This document shows positions 1-5,503 of a stretch of 6,909 nucleotides of DNA, in pieces. Both the position numbers and the translations under genes were made by a program. Under the pieces are notes generated by a model that worked only from the letters and a program-made list of their open reading frames with translations, did not search any database and had not been told where the DNA came from. Each line of letters begins with the position of its first letter. Positions within the stretch are counted from its first letter, which is position 1. The stretch is from Thermoplasmata archaeon (lineage in GTDB: Archaea > Thermoplasmatota > Thermoplasmata > RBG-16-68-12): positions 1 through 6,909 of the forward strand of contig DUJI01000082.1 in assembly GCA_013329855.1 (NCBI GenBank), given 5' to 3'.

Positions 1-1
1 C

Positions 2-2059
2 GCCTTCGCCGACCAAGAAGTGCTGACCTACGGCGTGATCGACACGCCCCTAACGCCGCCGTTCAACCTGACCAAGTTCTACGTGAGCCCCGACCATCGC
101 ATCGAGATCCTGAACTACGCCTTCACCCGGGACGCGCGGTACGAGGACGCGAACAAGCAGCAGCCCGTGGCCAACGGAGTGGCCACCCTGCGGGACATCC
201 TGGCGCGGCTCAAGGCCGCCTACGGCGCTCAAGCCCAGGTCTACGTCACGGGGAGCGCCCCGATCAGCATCGACCAGGAGCACATCTTCGGCGGCAGCTC
301 GGAACTCGTCGTGACCGTGCTACTCGTCATCGTCCTCCTCGGGCTCTACTTCCGGTCCGCGATCGCTCCGGCCTTCCCCTTGCTGACCATCGCGATCGCG
401 ATCTTCATCGCCAACCTCTTCGTCTACTTCGTCGCGGTCTACCTGTTCAGCATCGACTTCACGGTCACGGCCATCCTGGAGACCGTCATCCTGGCGGTCG
501 GCACGGACTACAGCATCTTCCTCGTGTCGCGGTACCGAGACGAGGTTCGCACGGGGCACGAGCACCAGGAAGCCGTCCGGAACGCCGTGATCTGGGCGGG
601 AGAGTCCGTCGCGACGAGCGGTGGCGCCGTGCTCATCTCCTTCGCCGCGCTGTCCCTGGGCTCGTTCCCCCTGATGAAGACGCTGGGACTCACCCTGGGC
701 TTTGCGGTGACCGCGGCCCTGGGCATTTCCCTCACGTTCATCCCGGCCGCGGTCAGCCTCCTGAACAAGCGAATCTTCTGGCCATCCGGCAAGAAGGTGG
801 CCAAGCTGCGGTCGAAGGGCAAGCTCACAGGAACGGAGCGGTACTTCCACCGGGCGGCGACGACGTCCATGAAGCACGCGAAGGTCCTGCTGGTCGCCGC
901 GATCCTGATCACCCTGCCGGCCGTGTACGTCGTGCTCACGGACCAGCCGACGTACGACTTCACCCAGGGCTCGCCCACGACGGAGTCGAGCCAGGGCATC
1001 GACGCGATCAGCCAGGCGTTCGGATACGGCGTCGTCTATCCGTCGTACGTCATCGTCCGCTTCCCGGACCCCCTCCTGCTACCGGACGGCAACGTGTCCG
1101 TGGGCGAGATGGGGGCACTCGCCAACCTTTCCTCCCAGCTTCTCTCCACGGAGCGTGGGCTGCGGAGTGCGGAGGGGCCTGCCAATCCGCAGGGAAGCTC
1201 CGTGGACTACGCCAACATGTCCACGATGACCGAGGCCGAGCGACAGGTCGTCGATGCCTCGATCAAACCATACGTCGGTGAGGACAACCGGACGGTGCGA
1301 ATCATGCTCGTCTTCACGGACCCGCCGTTCTCGGTCGCCGCGATCAACACGGTCGACCGCATCCGCACGGACATCACCACCATCCAGCAGTCGGAGCCTC
1401 TGCTCGCGTCCAGCCAAATCTACCTCGGTGGCGTGACCCCTGTCCTGAGCGACGTCCGATCCAACATGAACCGCGACCTCTCCCTCATGGCCCTCGTGGT
1501 CATCACGGGCCTGTTCCTCGTCCTCCTCTTCGTGCTCGGCTCCGTCCTCATCCCCATCCGGGCCATCCTCACCATCCTGCTGAGCGTCTCGTGGACCCTG
1601 GGCCTCACGATCCTCCTGTTCCATGTGTGGAAGGGGTACGACATCATCTTCATCCTGCCCCTCGCGCTCTTCGTCATGGCCATGGGCCTCGGGATGGACT
1701 ACGACATCTTCATCATCACGCGCATCCGCGAGGAAGTGTCCCACGGGAAGACGGACGCGGAGGCGATCACGGAGGCCACGACCCGCACCGGCGGCATCAT
1801 CTCCGCGTGCGGCATCGTCATGGCGGGCGCGTTCGCGACCCTGATGCTGAACCCGTCGCCCTTCCTGCAGGAGATCGGATTCGCGCTGGCGTTCGCCATC
1901 TTGCTGGGCTCCATGGTCGTCCGGATCTACTTGGTGCCCGCCATCATGGTTCTCGCGGGAAAGAGCAACTGGTGGGCGCCCGGTCCGCTCCAACGCGTGC
2001 ACCTCGAGGACAAGAAGAAGCCGAAACCCTCCGAGGCGGAGCGCGCGGACGACCCGTGA
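2..2059 (+). CDS. RND/MMPL-family membrane exporter, 3' part (5' end outside window)
   Basis: This is the C-terminal 685 residues of a large membrane protein. The frame is open to the left edge, so the true start is upstream and the first GTG at 20 is not a credible start. I see 11 of the expected 12 membrane segments: about residues 101-117, 123-147, 150-176, 207-222 and 226-252, then 295-312, then 492-513, 515-540, 546-572, 598-617 and 625-652. An extracytoplasmic loop of about 180 residues separates the two halves. Each half carries the family's acidic membrane motif, GTDYS at 167-171 and GMDYD at 564-568, each followed by a similar stretch (SRYRDEV and TRIREEV), so the internal duplication is visible. 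In the RND superfamily these Asp residues carry the proton relay that drives export of lipids or hydrophobic compounds. The substrate here is unknown. The tail after the last segment is short, polar and Lys-rich, presumably cytoplasmic. What is missing is the first membrane segment and part of the first outer loop. Confidence 0.93.
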   Translation, partial: AFADQEVLTYGVIDTPLTPPFNLTKFYVSPDHRIEILNYAFTRDARYEDANKQQPVANGVATLRDILARLKAAYGAQAQVYVTGSAPISIDQEHIFGGSSELVVTVLLVIVLLGLYFRSAIAPAFPLLTIAIAIFIANLFVYFVAVYLFSIDFTVTAILETVILAVGTDYSIFLVSRYRDEVRTGHEHQEAVRNAVIWAGESVATSGGAVLISFAALSLGSFPLMKTLGLTLGFAVTAALGISLTFIPAAVSLLNKRIFWPSGKKVAKLRSKGKLTGTERYFHRAATTSMKHAKVLLVAAILITLPAVYVVLTDQPTYDFTQGSPTTESSQGIDAISQAFGYGVVYPSYVIVRFPDPLLLPDGNVSVGEMGALANLSSQLLSTERGLRSAEGPANPQGSSVDYANMSTMTEAERQVVDASIKPYVGEDNRTVRIMLVFTDPPFSVAAINTVDRIRTDITTIQQSEPLLASSQIYLGGVTPVLSDVRSNMNRDLSLMALVVITGLFLVLLFVLGSVLIPIRAILTILLSVSWTLGLTILLFHVWKGYDIIFILPLALFVMAMGLGMDYDIFIITRIREEVSHGKTDAEAITEATTRTGGIISACGIVMAGAFATLMLNPSPFLQEIGFALAFAILLGSMVVRIYLVPAIMVLAGKSNWWAPGPLQRVHLEDKKKPKPSEAERADDP

Positions 2060-2089
2060 GCGGCGGCCGGGCTGCCCAGCGAGGAGAGA

Positions 2090-2095
2090 CTTAAC
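2090..2095 (+). promoter_or_regulatory. Possible TATA-like box (CTTAAC)
   Basis: This A/T-rich hexamer in a GC-rich 65-base spacer is centred about 32 bases before the ATG at 2125. An archaeal TATA box sits about 27 bases before the transcription start, so transcription would begin a few bases before the ATG. That fits the lack of a usable Shine-Dalgarno site there. It is only a short match and is inferred from position. Confidence 0.3.
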
Positions 2096-2124
2096 TTCCC
2101 TCAAGCCCCTGAGTTGTCCGAGGG

Positions 2125-2463
2125 ATGCGTCTGCTTCCTCCCATCACGTCTTCGGAGGTCCTTCGGGATCGGAAGACACCGCCCCCAGTCCACGCCAGAA
2201 TTCTTCAACGGCTCATGGAGGTCGGTGGCGTCACGGTAGCCGTGTCCCTGCTCACTTTGGCCTTCCTGTCTGTGCCCTTTACCGCGGACTTCCGTTGCCC
2301 GCTGGGCGGATGTCAGTTTGTGTTCCCGAAACCGAACCAGGACCTTCCCGTATTCCTTGGAGGCCTGATGACCCTGGCCCTCCTCGTTGGTGTGGCCACC
2401 GTCATCGCAGGGATCGCGGGAGCCCTGCTCGTTTACCGCCGGCGCCCTCGTCCCCATGCGTGA
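2125..2463 (+). CDS. Small protein with two predicted membrane segments, unknown function
   Basis: This is a 112-residue product of no family I recognise. The N-terminal 32 residues are basic and polar. Hydrophobic segments follow at about 33-54 and 76-104, and the protein ends in an Arg-rich tail (YRRRPRP). The charges put both ends in the cytoplasm and the 20-residue loop outside. The loop contains two cysteines in the motif CPLGGC (C58 and C63), which could form a disulfide or bind metal. The ATG has no properly spaced ribosome binding site (GAGGG directly abuts it), so it is either leaderless or starts at a later ATG at 2215. Codon use is less GC-biased than in the neighbours, with codons such as AGA, ATT, GTA, CTT and TGT. 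This suggests weak expression or separate origin. The opposite strand is also open here but gives a low-complexity polar product. The two well-formed segments and the charge pattern favour this reading. Confidence 0.5.
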   Translation: MRLLPPITSSEVLRDRKTPPPVHARILQRLMEVGGVTVAVSLLTLAFLSVPFTADFRCPLGGCQFVFPKPNQDLPVFLGGLMTLALLVGVATVIAGIAGALLVYRRRPRPHA

Positions 2464-2478
2464 GACCGACGCCCTCAG

Positions 2479-2486
2479 CCTTAAGT
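2479..2486 (+). promoter_or_regulatory. Possible TATA-like box (CCTTAAGT)
   Basis: The TTAA core is centred about 31 bases before the ATG at 2514 and about 20 before the ATG at 2502. If it is the TATA box, transcription would start near 2509, which favours the second ATG as the start of the winged-helix gene. The octamer TTAAGTGC from 2481 recurs exactly at 6317, before the last gene. Confidence 0.3.
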
Positions 2487-2513
2487 GCAAGCTCCGTCGT
2501 GATGTCGCGCACC

Positions 2514-3098
2514 ATGGTCCCCACCTCGGCGGACGTGCGGCAAGACGCCCTCGGCGACCTCCGCGAGCACGATCGCGAGGTCCTCGAATTCCTCTCGAAG
2601 GACCCGGCCGCTCAGATCGCGTTCCAGGGGATCCGCCGTCGCCTGGGCATCCATCCCGAGCAGCTGTCCCGCGCGCTCCACCGCCTCGCGGAGGATGACC
2701 TCATCCAGAAGACCGAGGTCGGATACCGCGTGACGCCCAAGGCGCTCTCCATCTTCAGCCCGACGGAATGGAGCTCGACTCGTCCAGGGGTGACCGTCCT
2801 CCAGACGTACCTTCCCGCCGACGTGGACACGCGCGCCCTGGTCGGGGCGCTCCGTGGATCGTGGGCGGGCCCCCTGCGGTGGTACGGCCTCGTCGAGTCC
2901 GCGGACGAGTTGCGCCTCGCCTGGGCCCTCGAGGACGAGTCCGTCCAGCTGTGCGTCCGCATCCACTCGGGAGAACTCGCCATCGAGGCCGAGGTGGCGT
3001 CCCACGACCGCCTCGACGAGGCGACGCGGCTGGGCCACCTGCTCTTCCGCCAGATCGCCAACGCGGCTTCCCGCGCCTACGGCGCCTGGGTGGCGTGA
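2514..3098 (+). CDS. Winged-helix DNA-binding protein, probable transcription regulator
   Basis: This is a 194-residue protein from the chosen ATG. Residues 19-78 form a winged helix-turn-helix: a first helix around DREVLEFL, a second around FQGIRRRLGI, a recognition helix around HPEQLSRALHRLAEDD, and a beta wing ending GYRVTPKA. The layout resembles MarR/ArsR-like archaeal regulators. Residues 93-190 form a mixed alpha/beta region that I cannot assign. It has one cysteine and no clear metal or ligand motif. Reading starts at 2514 because the candidate TATA box would place the transcript start after the alternative ATG at 2502. Neither ATG has a Shine-Dalgarno site. The gene lies 77 bases before the proteasome pair in the same direction, so local control of those genes is possible but only inferred from position. 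The frame stays open upstream to 2295, but that stretch is the small membrane gene read out of frame. Confidence 0.75.
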   Translation: MVPTSADVRQDALGDLREHDREVLEFLSKDPAAQIAFQGIRRRLGIHPEQLSRALHRLAEDDLIQKTEVGYRVTPKALSIFSPTEWSSTRPGVTVLQTYLPADVDTRALVGALRGSWAGPLRWYGLVESADELRLAWALEDESVQLCVRIHSGELAIEAEVASHDRLDEATRLGHLLFRQIANAASRAYGAWVA

Positions 3099-3109
3099 CC
3101 TCTTCTTTG

Positions 3110-3135
3110 TGACTGGGGCGTGCGGCTTCCAGTCA
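3110..3135 (+). promoter_or_regulatory. Perfect 7-bp inverted repeat before the proteasome genes, operator or hairpin
   Basis: TGACTGG at 3110-3116 is the exact reverse complement of CCAGTCA at 3129-3135, with a 12-base spacer. In RNA, two G-U pairs could extend it to 9 pairs with an 8-base loop. The right arm touches the A/T-containing stretch CAACTTAC (3134-3141), a weak TATA candidate for psmB, so a protein bound here could block transcription. It could also act as a hairpin ending the winged-helix transcript, but no T-run follows it. A pyrimidine-rich stretch, TCTTCTTTGT, lies at 3101-3110. Confidence 0.4.
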
Positions 3136-3164
3136 ACTTACCCCACCGCCGCGTTGGTCCCTCC

Positions 3165-3169
3165 GAGGT
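3165..3169 (+). promoter_or_regulatory. Ribosome binding site for psmB (GAGGT)
   Basis: GAGGT matches the anti-Shine-Dalgarno sequence and lies 6 bases before the ATG at 3176. The frame upstream has a stop at 3110-3112 and no ATG, GTG or TTG in between. This site therefore fixes the start and with it the absence of a propeptide. Confidence 0.7.
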
Positions 3170-3175
3170 CAACAC

Positions 3176-3754
3176 ATGACCACCACGGTTGGCATACGCA
3201 GCAAGGACGGCGTGGTCCTCGCGGCCGACAAGCGTGCATCCAAGGGGTTCTTCGTCGGATCCAAGGTGGTCCAGAAGCTCTTCTCCCTGGATGACACGAC
3301 GGCCGTCGCCATCGCCGGACAGATGTCCGATGCGGAGTACCTCGTGAACCTCGCCAAGGCGGAACGGAGACTGCTCGCCCTGCGGCGCGGCTATCCGCTC
3401 AGCGTGCGCGAGAGCGCGAGGCTCATCTCGAACATCGTGTACAACGCAATGAAGTCCTACAGCCCGTTCTACGTCGAGCTGGTCGTCGCGGGCGTGGACA
3501 AGGAGGGCGCCCACGTCTACACGAGCGACATGAGCGGCGCCGTGACGTCGGAGGATTTCATGTCCTCCGGCAGCGGCTCGCCCATCGCCTACGGCGTCCT
3601 GGAGCAGGGCTACCGCAAGGAGATCGCCCTGGAGGACGCGGGCAAGCTCGCCGAGGCGGCCGTCCGCGCAGCCATGGAGCGCGACCCGGGCAGCGGGAAC
3701 GGCGTGGATGTCCTCGTGGTACCCAACGGCCGCTGGCACGGGGAGGCGAACTGA
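3176..3754 (+). CDS. psmB: Proteasome beta subunit (threonine protease), archaeal type, no propeptide
   Basis: This is the catalytic subunit of the 20S proteasome, whose seven-membered inner rings cut proteins inside the cytoplasmic barrel. The 192-residue sequence begins MTTTVGI. Removing the first Met would expose Thr2 as the active-site Thr1. The other catalytic residues are present: Asp18 (D17 in mature numbering, in LAADKR), Lys34 (K33, in VVQKLF), the SSGSGSP loop at 130-136 and the RDPGSG segment at 169-174. It aligns along its length with Thermoplasma-type beta subunits but ends soon after the VDVLVV strand, so it is somewhat shorter than the usual 200-210 residues. Archaeal beta subunits usually carry a short propeptide that is cut autocatalytically. 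Here none is possible, because the frame has no start between the stop at 3110 and this ATG. Processing would resemble HslV, by methionine aminopeptidase. The alpha gene starts one base after this stop codon. Confidence 0.97.
   Translation: MTTTVGIRSKDGVVLAADKRASKGFFVGSKVVQKLFSLDDTTAVAIAGQMSDAEYLVNLAKAERRLLALRRGYPLSVRESARLISNIVYNAMKSYSPFYVELVVAGVDKEGAHVYTSDMSGAVTSEDFMSSGSGSPIAYGVLEQGYRKEIALEDAGKLAEAAVRAAMERDPGSGNGVDVLVVPNGRWHGEAN
3742..3746 (+). promoter_or_regulatory. Ribosome binding site for psmA (GGAGG)
   Basis: GGAGG lies inside the last codons of psmB, 9 bases before the ATG at 3756. It selects 3756 over the in-frame ATG at 3768, which has no comparable site, and over the upstream in-frame ATG at 3708 inside psmB. 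Confidence 0.7.
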
Positions 3755-3755
3755 G

Positions 3756-4424
3756 ATGGCGGCGGAAATGGGGCGCATGCCCTTCTTCTACTCGCCCGAG
3801 GGCCGCCTGGTCCAGGTGGACTACGCCCTCCAGGCGGTCTCCCGCGGCTCCACGACGATCGGACTGAAGACGAAGGACTTCGCCCTCCTGTCGAGCCAGG
3901 TCAAGCCGACACGTCCGCTCTTGGACGCGGCGGAGAAGGTCTACGTGCTCGACGACCACGTCGGCGCGACGGGGAGCGGCTACATCGGGGACGTGACCAC
4001 CCTGATCGACGAGCTCCGCGTGGAGGCCCAGAAGCACCGCCTCGTGTACGACACGCCCATCGACGTGGGCACCCTCTCGCGTCACCTCTCCGAGTACCTC
4101 CACCAGCTCACCATGTACGCGGTGCGGCCTCTCGGAGCCTCCATCATCCTCGCGGGAGCCGACGAACTCGGCGTACAGCTCGTCCAGGTCGACCCCAGTG
4201 GCACGTCGTTCCGCGGCTCCGGCTTCGCGATCGGCCAAGGAGCCGACGACGCCCTGGACACGGTCCACAAGGACTATCGCCCCGACCTTGCCCTCGAGGA
4301 GGCGATGGCCCTGACGACGAAGGCCATCGAGGACCTGAACGGAGGGAAGAGCGTCATCGAGCACGGCGTGGTCCGAGCGGACACGAAGCGCTTCGAGCAC
4401 CTCGTTCCTACGGCCACCGGGTAG
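3756..4424 (+). CDS. psmA: Proteasome alpha subunit, archaeal type, with altered gate motif
   Basis: This is the structural outer-ring subunit of the 20S proteasome, which forms the substrate gate and docks the regulatory ATPase. The 222-residue protein has the alpha hallmark YSPEGRLVQVDYA at 12-24 and no catalytic Thr. The GST motif follows at 31-33, and the conserved RPLGAS strand is at 124-129. Aligned to Thermoplasma alpha without gaps from the SPEGR motif, the gate triplet Tyr8-Asp9-Arg10 becomes Met5-Gly6-Arg7: the Arg remains and the Tyr and Asp are lost. The pocket that accepts the C-terminal tails of activator ATPases seems preserved, with Gly31 and Lys61 matching Gly34 and Lys66. 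Both ends are shorter than usual (about 233-250 residues is typical). The start at 3756 follows the psmB stop by one base and has a good ribosome binding site, so the two are co-translated or coupled. A hairpin terminator overlaps its stop codon. Confidence 0.96.
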   Translation: MAAEMGRMPFFYSPEGRLVQVDYALQAVSRGSTTIGLKTKDFALLSSQVKPTRPLLDAAEKVYVLDDHVGATGSGYIGDVTTLIDELRVEAQKHRLVYDTPIDVGTLSRHLSEYLHQLTMYAVRPLGASIILAGADELGVQLVQVDPSGTSFRGSGFAIGQGADDALDTVHKDYRPDLALEEAMALTTKAIEDLNGGKSVIEHGVVRADTKRFEHLVPTATG

Positions 4425-4445
4425 GGTCCAACCCTACCCCCTTTT
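4419..4445 (+). terminator. Hairpin plus T-run terminator overlapping the psmA stop codon
   Basis: GGGTAGGGT at 4419-4427 pairs perfectly with ACCCTACCC at 4431-4439, giving a 9-bp stem with a 3-base loop. Two C bases and TTTT (4442-4445) follow. The psmA stop codon TAG (4422-4424) lies inside the left arm. The form is that of an intrinsic terminator with a short T-run. Archaeal polymerase mainly needs the T-run, so strength is uncertain, but the position at the end of the proteasome pair supports the call. Confidence 0.65.
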
Positions 4446-4455
4446 CCGCGGGCTC

Positions 4456-4473
4456 TTAGGGAGACCTAAATAC
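4456..4473 (+). promoter_or_regulatory. Promoter of the ABC transporter genes: TATA-like box inside a dyad
   Basis: CTAAATAC at 4466-4473 is the best archaeal TATA match in the window. It predicts a transcript start near 4496 and a leader of about 29 bases before the GTG at 4525. It overlaps an inverted repeat, TTAGG (4456-4460) and CCTAA (4465-4469), spaced by GAGA. A protein bound to this dyad would compete with TATA-binding protein, as many archaeal repressors do. The binding protein is unknown. Confidence 0.5.
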
Positions 4474-4523
4474 ATCCCAGGGTATGGGTCTCGGCCCCGC
4501 CGGACCAAAACGGAGGAGACCCA
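4461..4523 (+). promoter_or_regulatory. Three-arm repeat set covering the ABC leader and ribosome binding site
   Basis: GAGACCTA at 4461-4468 and GAGACCCA at 4516-4523 are direct repeats, identical at 7 of 8 bases. Between them, TGGGTCTC at 4485-4492 is the exact reverse complement of the second copy. It can also pair over all 8 positions with the first copy, using one G-U pair. The second copy contains the last three bases of the ribosome binding site GGAGGAG (4512-4518) and ends one base before the start codon. The layout fits either alternative RNA folds or repeated sites for a DNA-binding protein. If transcription starts near 4496, only the DNA reading holds. Confidence 0.35.
4512..4518 (+). 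promoter_or_regulatory. Ribosome binding site for the ABC ATPase gene (GGAGGAG)
   Basis: This strong Shine-Dalgarno match lies 6 bases before the GTG at 4525 and identifies this GTG as the start. It is partly inside the right arm of the repeat set described for this leader. Confidence 0.7.
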
Positions 4524-4524
4524 C

Positions 4525-5502
4525 GTGACAGAAGACGGCCCCGCAGTCCTCGTCGACCAACTCTCGCGATCGTTCGGGGACAAGGTCGCGGTCGACCGGG
4601 TCAGCTTCGCGATCGACCGGGGCGAGGTCTTCGGCTTCCTGGGGCCCAACGGCGCGGGGAAGACCACGACGATCAAGATGCTCACCACGCTCTTGCCGCC
4701 GAGCTCGGGGAAGGCCACCATCCTGGGACACGACCTGGCGACGGAGGGGCGAAGCATTCGGCCGCGCATCGGGGTCGTACAGCAACAAGACAGCTTCGAC
4801 CAAGGACTGACCGTCGAGACGAGCATGGACATCTACGGCCTCATCTGGGACGTCCCCAAGGCTGAGCGGCGGCGACGGATCGAGGAGCTCATCGACCGGT
4901 TCGGCATGCAGGAGTTCCGGAAGACGCCCACGATCGACCTGTCGGCCGGGCAGAGGCGACGGCTCCAAGTCGCCCGGGAGTTCATCCACGACATGGACCT
5001 GTTCTTCCTCGACGAGCCCACCGTGGGACTGGACCCCATCGTCCGCCGCAGCGTCCTCGATTACCTGAAGGAGCGCGTGAAGGGCGGGCTGACCATCTTC
5101 TTCACGACCCATGTGCTCGAGGAAGCCGAGTATCTGTGCGACCGAATCGCGGTAATCAACCAGGGACGGATCGTTGAAATCGACACGCCCGAGAACCTGA
5201 AACGGCGATTCGGGAGCGCGAAGGAAGTCGAGTTCAAGCTGCTCCAAGGGACCTCGAAGGAGATGGCGGCCGCGCTCGCGACGTTGGACGGCGTGACCCA
5301 CCAGGCCCAAGACGAAGGCTCAGGGGTCTACCGGGTGACGACGAGCTCGCCCGAATCCGTGATCCCAGGAATCTACCGCCTCGCGGAGCGCCTGAACCTC
5401 ACGGTGTCCTCCATCTACATCGCCGAGACCACCCTGGAGGATGCCTTCATCAATCTCGTCACGGACGCCAAGCATGCGGAGTCGAACGCGGGGGAGGCGT
5501 AG
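4525..5502 (+). CDS. ABC-2 type export transporter, ATP-binding subunit (DrrA/CcmA-like)
   Basis: This is a 325-residue cytoplasmic ATPase that powers export through the permease encoded next to it. All ABC motifs are intact: Walker A GPNGAGKTT at 40-48, Q-loop in VVQQQDSFD near 84-92, signature LSAGQ at 139-143, Walker B LFFLDEP at 159-165, D-loop GLDP at 168-171 and the switch His at 196 (TTHVLEE). After residue about 230 comes the C-terminal domain typical of DrrA-like ATPases, ending in the family's ETTLEDAFINL stretch at 301-311. Family members export drugs, lipids or polysaccharides. The substrate cannot be read from this sequence. The start is GTG, set by a strong ribosome binding site 6 bases upstream. 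The gene has its own TATA-like box after the proteasome terminator, and the permease ATG follows its stop by one base. Confidence 0.96.
   Translation: MTEDGPAVLVDQLSRSFGDKVAVDRVSFAIDRGEVFGFLGPNGAGKTTTIKMLTTLLPPSSGKATILGHDLATEGRSIRPRIGVVQQQDSFDQGLTVETSMDIYGLIWDVPKAERRRRIEELIDRFGMQEFRKTPTIDLSAGQRRRLQVAREFIHDMDLFFLDEPTVGLDPIVRRSVLDYLKERVKGGLTIFFTTHVLEEAEYLCDRIAVINQGRIVEIDTPENLKRRFGSAKEVEFKLLQGTSKEMAAALATLDGVTHQAQDEGSGVYRVTTSSPESVIPGIYRLAERLNLTVSSIYIAETTLEDAFINLVTDAKHAESNAGEA
5491..5497 (+). promoter_or_regulatory. Ribosome binding site for the ABC permease gene (GGGGAGG)
   Basis: This site lies in the last codons of the ATPase gene, 6 bases before the ATG at 5504. It decides against the earlier in-frame ATG at 5441, which would put a basic, non-hydrophobic leader on the permease and overlap the ATPase gene by 62 bases. 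Confidence 0.7.
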
Positions 5503-5503
5503 G

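Noticed and set aside
1079..2104. Long open frame on the minus strand opposite the MMPL gene (341 codons)
   Set aside because: Product is Asp/Arg/His-rich and low in complexity, as expected from the complement of a GC-rich membrane gene. The + strand has clear family motifs.
2098..2124. CCCTC and GAGGG pairing just before the ATG at 2125
   Set aside because: Only 5 bases with a 17-base loop, and a competing CTCA-N6-TGAG dyad overlaps it. Too weak to report as a regulatory hairpin.
2101..2490. Minus-strand open frame of 129 codons opposite the small membrane gene
   Set aside because: Polar, low-complexity product. The + strand reading gives two clean hydrophobic segments with sensible charge placement, although neither is proved.
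3558..4400. Minus-strand open frame of 280 codons across the proteasome genes
   Set aside because: No recognisable domain, with polar and Arg/Gly-rich composition. The + strand proteasome genes are unambiguous.
3176..4424. Actinobacterial PrcB/PrcA or bacterial HslV/Anbu instead of archaeal PsmB/PsmA
   Set aside because: The beta sequence around DGVVLAADKR and SGSGSP and the alpha motif YSPEGRLVQVDYA match archaeal subunits. HslV and Anbu have no alpha partner. The gene order alone resembles Actinobacteria.
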